Shown one piece after another: positions 54,056 to 62,360 of a stretch of 64,000 bases of DNA. Source of the stretch: Marinobacter halodurans. Its GTDB lineage: Bacteria > Pseudomonadota > Gammaproteobacteria > Pseudomonadales > Oleiphilaceae. Where the stretch lies: assembly GCF_004327985.1 (NCBI RefSeq), contig NZ_SJDL01000008.1, positions 62,001-126,000 of the forward strand, written 5' to 3'. The position numbers and the translations under genes are program-made. The notes below the pieces were generated by a model, which was given only the letters and a program-made list of their open reading frames with translations, searched no databases and was not told where the DNA came from. The first letter of the stretch is position 1. Each line of letters begins with the position of its first letter.

Positions 54056-54559
54056 TTAGTAGGCGATCCGGAGACGGTTGTTGCCTTCACTCACCGTAAT
54101 GTTTGCGCGGTTTCGTGATTGGTAAGAGGCATCGACCAGGAAGTCTGCAAGTGCGCGCCGAGACTTGTTCATCGAAATGATGACCGGGTTGACCGGACGC
54201 TTGCCGATAATCTGTGGCTCGTCATATCCCGCCAATCGAGACAGGCCACGTAAAAACGGCTCCAGCTCACCGTAGTAGGGTTCCGACAGAACCCACTCCT
54301 TGCGCCATTCAGGCGGGAAATCCTCGGGGTCATAACGTTGTCCAGGGTCAGCTGCACCGTTCTTCGTGTTTCTGGCTGACTCAGCGTAAGAAAGCACTCG
54401 ATACGACTCGGCAATTTGATCGGCTGCTTCGGAGAGTTTCACGATGCCAGGGTCAACCTTCACCACAGTCTTGGGCTCAGAGGCGCACCCGGTCATCGCT
54501 GCTGCACATGCGCCAGCCAGGAATAAACCTGAAAGCCGGCTGGATTTACGATTAGACAC
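54056..54559 (-). CDS. dotD: DotD (TraH-like) outer-membrane lipoprotein
   Basis: A 167-residue lipoprotein: basic start, hydrophobic stretch and lipobox MTGC with Cys25. The mature part (about 143 residues) ends in the DotD fold, with LSRLAGYDEPQIIGKRPVNPVI and DFLVDASYQSRNRANITV, similar to secretin N0 domains. Length matches Legionella DotD (163). It starts at GTG with AAAGGAG seven bases upstream, and is the first gene of the dotDCB-icmT-parMR operon. Confidence 0.85.
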   Translation of the reverse strand: MSNRKSSRLSGLFLAGACAAAMTGCASEPKTVVKVDPGIVKLSEAADQIAESYRVLSYAESARNTKNGAADPGQRYDPEDFPPEWRKEWVLSEPYYGELEPFLRGLSRLAGYDEPQIIGKRPVNPVIISMNKSRRALADFLVDASYQSRNRANITVSEGNNRLRIAY

Positions 54560-55038
54560 TCAACACTCCTTTTTAGGTATGGGATCACATACGCGATTTT
54601 ATCAATAGATAGAGGCGGTGAACGGCACTGCACAGCTCGCCACAAAGCCAAAGAGCCACTGTGGCAGGCTGGCAACGCTGCCGTCGTGGCTATTTGGCAT
54701 AACGGCGTGAAGACACTGAGGCGCTATGGCAAGGCATTAATGTTTTGTTGGGAAGCGTTGTTTTCAGGGGCCCGAAGGGCTTTCCGAACGGACCAATTGA
54801 GCAAGACTGCTCATCCGGATGGAAGAGGAAACGAGCCGGTGAAACATAAAATAGCTTATTCGGGATAACGATATTTAAACGATAAATTTTGGTGTTAAAG
54901 TATCAGTCATTCAGATTTTTTAAAACCTAACGCTCGAAGAGCGTCAATCTATCGCGTTTTTAAATACAACACCCCCTGAGCAACTAGGAGAAAAAAACCT
55001 AGTGCTAAAACGGGAAGCATTCGGGAGAAACACCCAAA
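54560..55038. promoter_or_regulatory. divergent control region between dotD and the recombinase-like gene
   Basis: No supported gene; a 60-codon open frame here has shadow-like composition. The right half is AT-rich. ACGCTC/GAGCGT (54930-54935, 54939-54944) and ACTAGG/CCTAGT (54983-54988, 54998-55003) are inverted repeats, and AACGATA occurs twice near 54867-54883. These could be operators, a recombinase site or part of a partition locus. On the minus strand a TTGATA hexamer near 54604 is a possible -35 for dotD. Confidence 0.4.
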
Positions 55039-56067
55039 ATGAAAATCCAAATCGAGGCCAACCCAGACGCACAACCTGACGAATACGAGGGGGATACCGT
55101 TCGCTGTGGTCAACTATTGAGGTCCTTTGTTGCAGAGACGTATGTTGCGAGTCTTATGCGGGAGCCCGAGGTTCAAAGGTATTTTGCGGGATGGATGGCT
55201 CGCCGACAGAGCAACGCCAGCAGAGAGACGCTGCGGAATGAACTGAAGAAGCTCCACAAGATGGCCGGGAGCTACCCGGAGCTGAGCGTCCTCGAAGCAG
55301 AACTGGAAAAGCAGATCATCGACACTAGGAATAGGGTCGCCAAGAAGTCTGTGAAGGTTGGGATCAGTAGAATGATTGATGAACGGTTTATATGGCGGAT
55401 GCAGAGCGTCCTGAATGATCAGCCTTCAGTCACCGAACCAATGAGGAATGGCTTCGTTGTATTTTCGGCCACTCTCATGACGGGGGTTCGCCCCACAGAA
55501 TGGTGGAAGACCCAGCTATTCGGACCGCGGGAGAACGACCAACTACAATCGGACCACCCTACTCTCAGAGTGCAAACCGGCAAGGTGAAGGCCGGCGAAA
55601 CACCGCGCGTGAGGAACCTAATATTGGAAGACTTCGAGCAGGCCCAGCTTGGAATGATTGAGATGGCCATTGAGACGGTACGGCCCATGTCAGCTGTTCA
55701 GTTGGGTTATCTGTCGAATGGTCTTCGGCGAGTCGCAGCTTATGCAGTTGAGGGGCCGGAAGAGGAAAGCCTGTTAGAAGAACTTGAGCTGGCCTCAGCA
55801 CGAAAGTTGTTTGCCGTAGAAGCTCTGCGGGACAACCGAAGCAAGAAGCAGGTCGCCGGCGCCCTGGGGCATACATCCGATGGCAACCTTCGTCATTACT
55901 CTGAAGGCGATATTTATTGCGAACGCAAGATGCGCTATCCCCTAGCCCGGATTAGCAAGGACGACGAGGGCAAGGTCAAAGAGCACCTGAAGGAGTTTCT
56001 TGCAAGCCGCCAGCAGGAACAGGAAGCCATTCTGAATCAGACGGATCCAACTCCAAAATCGGGCTAA
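55039..56067 (+). CDS. degenerate tyrosine-recombinase-like protein
   Basis: A 342-residue protein with a tyrosine-recombinase catalytic-domain plan: R151 in TGVRPTEWW, a K in QTGKVKAGETPRVR, R255 in SARKLFAVEAL, H278 in ALGHTSDGNL, and Tyr at 287 and 293. In the HxxR box the His position is Ala252 (sequence ASAR), so one catalytic residue is replaced. Several active recombinases tolerate a change there, but this could also be a DNA-binding relative that has lost cleavage, working as a regulator or accessory factor. It is divergent from dotD with inverted repeats upstream. Confidence 0.65.
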   Translation: MKIQIEANPDAQPDEYEGDTVRCGQLLRSFVAETYVASLMREPEVQRYFAGWMARRQSNASRETLRNELKKLHKMAGSYPELSVLEAELEKQIIDTRNRVAKKSVKVGISRMIDERFIWRMQSVLNDQPSVTEPMRNGFVVFSATLMTGVRPTEWWKTQLFGPRENDQLQSDHPTLRVQTGKVKAGETPRVRNLILEDFEQAQLGMIEMAIETVRPMSAVQLGYLSNGLRRVAAYAVEGPEEESLLEELELASARKLFAVEALRDNRSKKQVAGALGHTSDGNLRHYSEGDIYCERKMRYPLARISKDDEGKVKEHLKEFLASRQQEQEAILNQTDPTPKSG

Positions 56068-56644
56068 CCATCAAAACGGCTGGCTGCTGAATAAAGGCGG
56101 ATGCAGAGTCATCATTCAAAGACAAAAGGCTGCCAATATCATGCTCCTGGTATCAAATAGAGATTTCGTAGTTTCCAGGATGATCGATAATCGATTGCCC
56201 ACAACAGGCGGATGCAGCGGTATCCAGAACGTTGAAGGCTGTCCTTTAAGGCAACGTGGCCACTCATAGATCTGATTGACGGCAGGATCGAGATAGCGCG
56301 CCCCCAAGGGGCAAAGGTTGCCATTGATGAGCCGATAGGGTTACCAGATAAAGCGAAAGGGCGTTTCTATTTAGCTTAGTATTGACAATATGATAATACG
56401 TGACCACTATTGGGACGTGGATAACTCCATATTTACGCTTTAATTACCTCATTCAGCCCCGGTCTCCTGGGGCTTTTTTTCGTCTGCCGGAAATGCCCAC
56501 GTCATCCTTCACCTTTTGATGGCATCCTATGCAGATCTTCAGCCGCCCCACGTGGCCACGGCCATTCAACGCCAGCCCATTTCCGTAGAATAGAAACCAG
56601 CCATTACCCCATCAGGGGGGACAACGCCGTTTTTGGAGCAAGCC
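56068..56644. other. long non-coding gap with promoter-like sequence and terminator
   Basis: No gene is supported in 577 bases. AGGCGGATGCAG is repeated directly near 56096 and 56207. A perfect -35 hexamer TTGACA (56382-56387) has only a weak -10 (CACTAT at 17 bases). A strong terminator follows at 56455-56480 (AGCCCC/GGGGCT then seven T). Promoter and terminator would bound an RNA of about 60-70 bases, a possible small RNA, otherwise the terminator serves the gene ending at 56067. Confidence 0.4.
56455..56480 (+). terminator. intrinsic terminator
   Basis: AGCCCC (56455-56460) pairs with GGGGCT (56469-56474) and is followed by seven T in all. It lies almost 390 bases after the last plus-strand gene. 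Confidence 0.8.
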
Positions 56645-57043
56645 ATGTTCAAGAGTTACGGAAAAGCGATTTCAAACTATGCCAACTTCAAGGGCAGCGA
56701 ATCCAGAAAGAGCTTCTGGTGTTACATACTTCAGTTTGCTGGGCTGTCCATTGCTGCCGGCACAGTTGATGACCTTTCTGGAACGGGTATCATCGTCAGC
56801 ACGGGATTCACCCTCTTCATGTTGCTACCGCATATGGCGATCGTCGCTCGCCGGCTTCATGACTCAGGGCTATCCGGTTGGTGGCAGATCCTGTCACTGA
56901 TTCCAATAGCTGGGGGCATCCTGGTGCTTATTCTTTGCCTCCGCAGACATCGCATGGATAGCCCTTACCACTTAGAAGGGGATCGCTATATGTCGACGCT
57001 AAGCGGTGATTACGGTTCAGTGGCAAATGGGCCGGCGCATTGA
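56645..57043 (+). CDS. DUF805 family membrane protein
   Basis: A 132-residue inner-membrane protein of the DUF805 family: the aromatic start YANFKGSESRKSFWCYIL, then three membrane helices, the loop IVARRLHDSGLSGWWQIL and the last helix IPIAGGILVLILCL. The family's function is unknown. ATG at 56645 with GGAG seven bases upstream; a TTG four codons earlier is less likely. Such genes are common cargo on bacterial chromosomes and plasmids, so it is probably an accessory gene. Confidence 0.8.
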   Translation: MFKSYGKAISNYANFKGSESRKSFWCYILQFAGLSIAAGTVDDLSGTGIIVSTGFTLFMLLPHMAIVARRLHDSGLSGWWQILSLIPIAGGILVLILCLRRHRMDSPYHLEGDRYMSTLSGDYGSVANGPAH

Positions 57044-57104
57044 CTCAATCGGCCTGCCGGATGGATTATCGAGTTGGCAGAATTATAGAAAGGTAACCGG
57101 ATAG

Positions 57105-57569
57105 ATGGCTCAGCTGGTCGTCCACTTCTTCAGCGCAGATCCCGAACAGCTACACGGCGGATACGCCCCCTTTAAATCGGGTGTCGTTAATGTAATCGAG
57201 GCGGCCGACTGGTGGATATTAGTACCCATGACCTGGTTCGGGGCAACCGGCAGCGGCCCATCGAAGGAAGCAGCCATAGAAGATCTGAGAGCCAAAGTTC
57301 TCAATGCTTTCGATGAGAGTCATGGCCCTCTCATTTTGACGATCACACCATTGGATGAATCAGCATCGCCGGTTGGCAGCAATGACATAGCGGACAACGA
57401 TTATCCGATTGCGGCCGTCCAGGAAGTTTTCGCTGATAATCAACCTGAAATTACCGGTAGCCTGCCCAGCGGTCCCGGCGTTTCATGCTCTGAAGTCATC
57501 GAGTACCAAGAGGGGGTGAACAAGTCCGCCAGCGCGGGCGACCAACTCTCCATGTTTGACCACCAATAG
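57105..57569 (+). CDS. hypothetical protein (154 aa)
   Basis: A 154-residue soluble protein; the first 80 residues have an alpha/beta pattern (beta strands VVHFFSA and WWILVPMTWFG, then the helix EAAIEDLRAKVLNAF) reminiscent of small HicB-like or DUF1902 folds, though no firm match. The second half is acidic and flexible, ending in QLSMFDHQ, a clamp-binding-like peptide (QLxxF) that might touch the DNA polymerase sliding clamp. That last point is speculative. Confidence 0.5.
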   Translation: MAQLVVHFFSADPEQLHGGYAPFKSGVVNVIEAADWWILVPMTWFGATGSGPSKEAAIEDLRAKVLNAFDESHGPLILTITPLDESASPVGSNDIADNDYPIAAVQEVFADNQPEITGSLPSGPGVSCSEVIEYQEGVNKSASAGDQLSMFDHQ

Positions 57570-57599
57570 CCGGGCTTGCCGCTTCCTCCTTTCGAAACG

Positions 57600-58370
57600 T
57601 CACGGACATTTACTAAGGCCTTCCTGAATAAACTCCAGCTCCCTCTGATCCATTGAAAGATGCCATTGATTTTTAACGGTGACCCACCTCTCTAGGTATT
57701 CGCAGGCAAACTTCGAGTTTCTGGGCATCCAGTTAGCCGGATCGCTCCCACCTTTTGATCGGTTTTCCCCCAAGTAGACGGCGATCAGCGTCCAGCGGTG
57801 CCTCGTATCATTGGCATATTCATGTTTCCGCCGAGTAGACCATTCGGAGCCTCCAGAACGATCTACTTCCGCCAGCGGTACCAAATGGTCGATATCAAGC
57901 CTCGATGGGTTGGTGAACGTTTTGCCGGAATATGGGTCACGCCATTCACCACGAACCACATCGCATTTTCGATTCGTTTTGAAGGTAACCGGAACAAGAC
58001 TTTGACGGACCAGCACCTCCTCCCGGGTGTCCCTGCAGTCGCCGTCTGTATCAAGCCAGCTACTCAGATACTGACTTCGATCGTAGGAATGGGGCAGCCC
58101 TTTTTTATTGGGTTGATTACCGCCTGATATTAGGGTCGCCCCTGATTTATTGGCGCTGCCGCTCAACACCTTGAGGGCAACAGCCTTGGAAGGAAAGGAT
58201 TGCCCCGCCAGCGGTCCATGGTGGCAATGATAATTGCCGGCAGAAGAGTCACGATGGCAACCATGGCTATCAAGGCCGCCTCCATGAGCTAAGGCGCCAG
58301 CCGAGACAGCGGCCGAAAGAAATCCAGCGACTATCGAGCTGCACACATTTTTGTTGAACACGTTAGTCAC
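57600..58370 (-). CDS. secreted HNH nuclease with N-terminal YHYH-type motif
   Basis: A 256-residue protein with a signal peptide (cleavage near ALA at about 28), a His/Cys-rich HGGGLDSHGCHRD...NYHCHHGP segment, and a C-terminal nuclease domain: LDIDHLVPLAEVDRSGGSEW, YANDTRHRW, ENRSKGGSDPANWMP and CEYLERWVTVKNQW. This matches the secreted HNH/DUF1524 nuclease group. It probably degrades DNA outside the cytoplasm. The GTG start overlaps the preceding stop (GTGA), so it is coupled to the 58367 gene. Confidence 0.8.
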   Translation of the reverse strand: MTNVFNKNVCSSIVAGFLSAAVSAGALAHGGGLDSHGCHRDSSAGNYHCHHGPLAGQSFPSKAVALKVLSGSANKSGATLISGGNQPNKKGLPHSYDRSQYLSSWLDTDGDCRDTREEVLVRQSLVPVTFKTNRKCDVVRGEWRDPYSGKTFTNPSRLDIDHLVPLAEVDRSGGSEWSTRRKHEYANDTRHRWTLIAVYLGENRSKGGSDPANWMPRNSKFACEYLERWVTVKNQWHLSMDQRELEFIQEGLSKCP

Positions 58371-59071
58371 GAGCGAGACTCCTGCTCGAACCAGGCGTAT
58401 ATATCCGCCGCGGTTGTCGACGGCCTCTCCCCGATCGCTTTATGCGCGCTGGTGGCTAACCGCTCCATCCTGATCGCATCCCTCTGCTCTTTGAATGCGG
58501 CTCTAATTGCCTCCACCGGGATATCCTTACCGTTAACCTCGCATTCGAAGCGTCGCAACTCCTTAAACTTTGTTGGGTCGGGCGAATTGATCAAAACTCG
58601 CCGGCGATCGGCTTCGTGAATGTCGTGGACTTCAGCCCAGAAATGAACTGCCTTGGACCAGGCCTCCTTGAGACCTGAACTCTGCATAGTGAACACCCGG
58701 TAGATGCGGCGCACACGCCCTTCTACTGCTCTGTCGCTACCGCCAGTCACAATAAATGCTGGCACCCAGTTTTTCCGTTTATCCTGGACGAAACCGAGGG
58801 TCAGCCTATGAACGCCGGAAGCACGCTCTGGGGTAGTTTGCGGGCTGTCTTCATTAACAAAGCGCTGATACTCCTTTTCCTGGGCTTCCTCCTCCCAGGC
58901 CAGCGCTAACCGATAGGCCTCAAGCTTGCCTCGCTTGTAGTTAATGCTCTCCGGATCCGTGTCAGTGACCTTGAAGTATTCCTGTCGAGGCTTCCCATCA
59001 ACGCTTCTGGACACACGAAACCCGACAAAACCGCCAGCGTGCTCCCCTTTGTTATAGAAACGAATACCCAT
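58367..59071 (-). CDS. hypothetical protein with AP2-like N-terminus (234 aa)
   Basis: A 234-residue protein. The first 65 residues (GFVGFRVSRSVDGKPRQEYFKV, then an Ala/Glu helix with ALAWEEEAQ) follow the three-strand-plus-helix pattern of AP2-like DNA-binding domains found in phage and plasmid proteins. The remainder is mixed and basic, and ends in a Trp-containing helix. DNA binding is an inference. It is translationally coupled to the secreted nuclease and is the first gene of that pair. Confidence 0.5.
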   Translation of the reverse strand: MGIRFYNKGEHAGGFVGFRVSRSVDGKPRQEYFKVTDTDPESINYKRGKLEAYRLALAWEEEAQEKEYQRFVNEDSPQTTPERASGVHRLTLGFVQDKRKNWVPAFIVTGGSDRAVEGRVRRIYRVFTMQSSGLKEAWSKAVHFWAEVHDIHEADRRRVLINSPDPTKFKELRRFECEVNGKDIPVEAIRAAFKEQRDAIRMERLATSAHKAIGERPSTTAADIYAWFEQESRS

Positions 59072-59406
59072 TAAATAATTCCCGATTACTGCATAAATAA
59101 ATCTAACAAGGCGCGCCAGTTTAACGGCACAGGTACCCCTGTGAAGGCAGATATCACCTCACAACCTGTTGGCCTCCAGATAAACAGAGTCGCCTAGATA
59201 TGAATAGCCGAAAAGCCTGGCGATATGGCGAACGCGCTCCGAAAGGTCGTCGACCAGGAAGGCACCGCCAGCAGCACAATCCTACCAGCAAAACCAGGGA
59301 TATCAGCTCACGTCACAAACAACAGTGGGGGCCCAAAGCAATAATCGCACAAATCCGACAAATAATATTTTCCTTTATTTTTCATACTGTTGAGCATGGC
59401 TCATGG
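59072..59406. other. intergenic region without a supported gene
   Basis: Between divergent genes. An 84-codon frame (59200-59454) runs through it but is rich in Arg/Gln/His, has no ribosome-binding site and overlaps the promoter at 59407, so I do not call it. Nothing else is recognised. Confidence 0.4.
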
Positions 59407-59435
59407 TTGACGCATAACGCGTTACGCGTTATTAT
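59407..59435 (+). promoter_or_regulatory. promoter with palindromic TTACGC-type operator in the spacer
   Basis: TTGACG (59407-59412) and TATTAT (59430-59435) are separated by exactly 17 bases. The spacer holds TAACGCGT-T-ACGCGTTA (59415-59431), perfect 8-bp arms. A repressor bound there would block RNA polymerase. The promoter at 62286 has the same layout with related repeats. Confidence 0.7.
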
Positions 59436-59479
59436 TTCCACCATAAACGGTTAGCAACCTCGCCTGAATGGAGTGAGCC

Positions 59480-60532
59480 ATGAACAGCCAGATCGCCCTT
59501 TTCGACATTACTGACGCACCGGATCCCAGGGACAAGCATGGCCTGCCTGATCTGTTCAGTTACGACACCATCATCGTTGCGATGTCCGGCAAAGACTCTC
59601 TAGCGTGCTTTCTCCACCTGCTTGAGATGGGAGTTCCCCGCGAGAAAATCGAGTTCTGGCACCACCTGCCGGACGGCCGGGAGGGCTCCACCCTGTTTGA
59701 CTGGCCAGTAACTGAAGCCTACGAGCAGGCGTTGGCAAAGGCTTTTGGAATCAACATCTACATGAGCTGGCGCCAAGGCGGACTGGAAACCGAGATGCTG
59801 AAAGAAAACGATCGCTCCAAGCCAATTTCGTTCGAATGCCCATCACACGATGGACAAGGTATCGAACTCAAAACAGGCGGCGGTATCCGCGGTTCCATTT
59901 CAACACGCCGGCGCTTCCCCCAGCAGGCCGCTGACCTGAAAACTCGCTGGTGTAGCGGGGCAGCCAAGATAGAAGTTGCCAGCATGGCCCTGAACAACCA
60001 GGACCGCCTTCACCACAGTCGCACCCTGTTCGTCACCGGCGAGCGGGCCCAGGAGTCCGGGAACCGCGCCAACTACCTCAAGTTCGAACCCCATCGGTGC
60101 GATCGGAGAAACAGCAAGCGCTTGGGCCGCCACGTGGATCACTACAGACCTGTGCACGGCTGGAGCGAAGAAGAAGTCTGGGCGATCATCCAGCGCCATG
60201 GCGTGGTCCCGCACCCTGCGTACCGAATGGGGTGGAGTCGCCTTTCATGTATGCGATGCATTTTCGGTTCAAAGAACCAGTGGGCCAGTATCCAGCTCAT
60301 CGACGAGGAAGGCTTTGAGGCCGTCGCCAACTACGAGGAAGAATTCAACTGCACGATCCATCGCACCATGAGTGTTCGCGAGCAAGCATCCGCTGGAAAG
60401 CCGTACAACGCCATTACGAACGAGCTGGCGGCACTGGCAATGAACACCGAGTACAACGCCCCAATCCTCATCGATCCCGCTGACTGGGAACTCCCGGCAG
60501 GCGCATTCGGCGAGGACGCCGGGCCAACCTGA
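59480..60532 (+). CDS. PP-loop / PAPS-reductase-like protein (350 aa)
   Basis: An adenine-nucleotide alpha-hydrolase-type protein. The PP-loop is VAMSGKDSLACF (residues 33-44). Other family features: RWCSGAAKIE with C158, the LFVTGERAQES turn, a basic stretch, RPVHGWSEEEVW, and the CxxC C257/C260 in LSCMRCIFG. The cysteines could hold an iron-sulfur cluster, as in DndC and related sulfur-transfer enzymes. It is longer than assimilatory PAPS reductase and lacks its C-terminal ECG motif, so a role in nucleic-acid modification is more likely than sulfate assimilation. GGAG is seven bases before the ATG. A palindromic-operator promoter precedes it. Confidence 0.75.
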   Translation: MNSQIALFDITDAPDPRDKHGLPDLFSYDTIIVAMSGKDSLACFLHLLEMGVPREKIEFWHHLPDGREGSTLFDWPVTEAYEQALAKAFGINIYMSWRQGGLETEMLKENDRSKPISFECPSHDGQGIELKTGGGIRGSISTRRRFPQQAADLKTRWCSGAAKIEVASMALNNQDRLHHSRTLFVTGERAQESGNRANYLKFEPHRCDRRNSKRLGRHVDHYRPVHGWSEEEVWAIIQRHGVVPHPAYRMGWSRLSCMRCIFGSKNQWASIQLIDEEGFEAVANYEEEFNCTIHRTMSVREQASAGKPYNAITNELAALAMNTEYNAPILIDPADWELPAGAFGEDAGPT

Positions 60533-60544
60533 GAAAATTGGAAT

Positions 60545-60680
60545 GCCCCGGCTGGGCCGGGGCCTACCTGACCACCGGCATCATGAGCCCAATGGCTGTG
60601 ATAACCTGCTCGTGGAAAGGTTGGTTTGTTAATACCCGCTCCCTGGGTATGTTCAACCCCAGCTCCGGCTGGGGTTTTTT
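60545..60680 (+). terminator. terminator region with three hairpins
   Basis: GCCCCGGC/GCCGGGGC (60545-60552, 60556-60563), a smaller ATACCC/GGGTAT hairpin near 60632-60650, and the strong terminator AACCCCAGC/GCTGGGGTT (60655-60663, 60668-60676) running into TTTT. Only the last has a T tract; the three together may make a stable 3' RNA of about 130 bases. Confidence 0.75.
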
Positions 60681-60750
60681 ATCCCTCCCCGCGAACACCC
60701 CGAAACCATCTGGCTAATGCCGAGCAGGCAAGATAAACCCACGGCCGTTA

Positions 60751-60806
60751 TTGACTACTTATGGTAGTCAGCGTATCGTAACCCCATTGACTTATTATGG
60801 TAGTCA
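60751..60806 (+). promoter_or_regulatory. promoter with two tandem 20-bp operator copies
   Basis: TTGACTACTTATGGTAGTCA (60751-60770) recurs with two differences at 60787-60806, 36 bases apart. The first is a palindrome, GACTAC-N5-GTAGTC. TTGACT (60751) and TATCGT (60774-60779) are 17 bases apart, so the first copy overlaps the promoter and the second precedes the ribosome-binding site. A dedicated repressor is likely; which one is not known. Confidence 0.6.
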
Positions 60807-60819
60807 CCCGGAGGGAGCG

Positions 60820-61857
60820 ATGACACTGACAACCCAACAACACAGTAACCTCGCCGCCAGCGACCTGGCACATACGACCACTGATCTTTTTGCACCAAAC
60901 GAGGAAGCGGAAGCGAAACTGACAGTTCTCTCTTTTGGCGCCGGACAGGATAGCTCAGCCCTCCTTGAGCTCTACCTGGATGACCCGGCATTTCGGGAGC
61001 AATATGCGCCGAACGACTTCCTTGTCGTTATGTCCGATACAGGGGACGAATTCGACAAAACGTATGAGCATGTTCGCGACGTACAAGTTCGCTGCGATAA
61101 AGCTGGTGTTGAATTTCAGTTCATAACAGCCGATCGTGGCTTCCACAGCGATAGCTGGCAGTCATTGCGCCATTTCTACCGCAGCAAAGGCACCATTGGC
61201 AGCAAGGCCTACCCGAAGACCTGTACCGACCGGCTCAAGCTCCAGCCTATTTATCGGTTCCTCGAGCACTGGCTGGCGGAGCGTTATGGTGTCCGCTGCC
61301 ACAAGAAAAGAGGCTTCAGAGAGTTTGCCGCCCGCTACGGACGGATTCGAATGATTCTGGGCATCGCGGCCGGCGAAGAGTCACGAATGGCCGACCCGGC
61401 AAAGAGCCAGCACCGCTGGTACCGGGACTCCATTCAACCGGTTTACCCGCTTGTGGACTTGGGTATGGACCGCGCCGCGTGCCAGAAATTGCTGCACGAC
61501 AAAGGAATGACGGTAATCCCGTCAAACTGCAAGGCGTGCCCATTCCTGAGCCTGACCGAACTGGAGTACCTTCGTCGATTCGACGCTGCTTCGCTTTCTG
61601 ACTGGGTAGACCTGGAAGCGGCAAAGCTGGCCAAACACGCCGATAAGAATGCCGTCATCGTCACTGACAGTAACGGAGAAGTGAAGCTGGACCGGAACGG
61701 CCAGCCCAAGACCAAGAACAAGAACTACGGCGTGTTCGGAACGACACCGCTGCCGGAAAAGATCGCCGAAGCACGGAAACTTCATGAGTCCTGGACGGAT
61801 GCAGCGATCGCAGAATATCGATACTCACATGGCCATTGCGTGGCCACCGCGTATTGA
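60820..61857 (+). CDS. second PP-loop / PAPS-reductase-like protein (345 aa)
   Basis: A 345-residue protein with the PP-loop variant LSFGAGQDSSALLEL (residues 37-51), VVMSDTGDEF, KTCTDRLKLQPI (C135), LGIAAGEESRM, YPLVDLGMDRAACQKLL and CxxC C237/C240 in PSNCKACPF. It is related in fold to the protein at 59480 but clearly a different subgroup. GGAGGGAG precedes the ATG at 60820; the frame extends back to a TTG inside the operator, which I reject. Sulfur or nucleotide transfer to tRNA or DNA is plausible; substrate unknown. Confidence 0.75.
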   Translation: MTLTTQQHSNLAASDLAHTTTDLFAPNEEAEAKLTVLSFGAGQDSSALLELYLDDPAFREQYAPNDFLVVMSDTGDEFDKTYEHVRDVQVRCDKAGVEFQFITADRGFHSDSWQSLRHFYRSKGTIGSKAYPKTCTDRLKLQPIYRFLEHWLAERYGVRCHKKRGFREFAARYGRIRMILGIAAGEESRMADPAKSQHRWYRDSIQPVYPLVDLGMDRAACQKLLHDKGMTVIPSNCKACPFLSLTELEYLRRFDAASLSDWVDLEAAKLAKHADKNAVIVTDSNGEVKLDRNGQPKTKNKNYGVFGTTPLPEKIAEARKLHESWTDAAIAEYRYSHGHCVATAY

Positions 61858-61917
61858 GCTGGCCCCCTGCTACCCTGCAGGGGATCCGCCAGACCCCTTA
61901 CAGACACTGGAGGAATG

Positions 61918-62121
61918 ATGAACATTAAACAATGGCGGGCAAGGATGAAGTGGTCGCAACGTGAGGCAGCCCGCCAGCTGGGGCTGACACTAAAGGGCTA
62001 CCAGGAACTGGAGCGAGGCACGCGATTTGCCACCGGAGAACCATGCCACGTTGATCGCCGTACAAAGCTTGCCTGCCTGTACCTGGAAAGCGACCCGGGC
62101 TCTCACCTTCCTGAAGACTGA
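61918..62121 (+). CDS. small XRE-type helix-turn-helix protein (67 aa)
   Basis: A 67-residue protein with a helix-turn-helix: IKQWRARMKWSQREAARQLGLTLKGYQELERG matches the XRE family, with the recognition helix around TLKGYQELE. Little lies beyond the DNA-binding domain. GGAGG precedes two ATGs, at 61915 and 61918; spacing favours the second. It may be the repressor of the repeat-containing promoters at 59407, 60751 or 62286, by nearness only. Confidence 0.65.
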   Translation: MNIKQWRARMKWSQREAARQLGLTLKGYQELERGTRFATGEPCHVDRRTKLACLYLESDPGSHLPED

Positions 62122-62285
62122 ATACGGCCCAGGGCGACACAGGGCGCCCTTCATAGCCATCAGGATTTATCGTAAGACTAACCCCGCAACGGTCACCCGC
62201 TGCGGGAAACCTAAGAAATAGACCGGCCACAAACCCACGAATCTGTCACCAGCCACTCCAGAAAGCTTTATTTCTGCGCTTGGTA

Positions 62286-62314
62286 TTGACGCCTTACGCC
62301 TTACGCCTTACCAT
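62286..62314 (+). promoter_or_regulatory. promoter with iterated TTACGCC repeats in the spacer
   Basis: TTGACG (62286-62291), 17 bases, TACCAT (62309-62314). The spacer is built of CCTTACG units repeated in tandem. It matches the 59407 promoter in -35, spacing and TTACGC repeats, so the same regulator probably controls both. Confidence 0.6.
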
Positions 62315-62360
62315 CCTTATTTATAGAATAGATACTTCTTAATAAACGAGGAAACCCGTT

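Noticed and set aside
59200-59454. 84-codon plus-strand frame before the first PP-loop gene
   Set aside because: Runs across a well-formed promoter with palindromic operator and has low-complexity basic composition.
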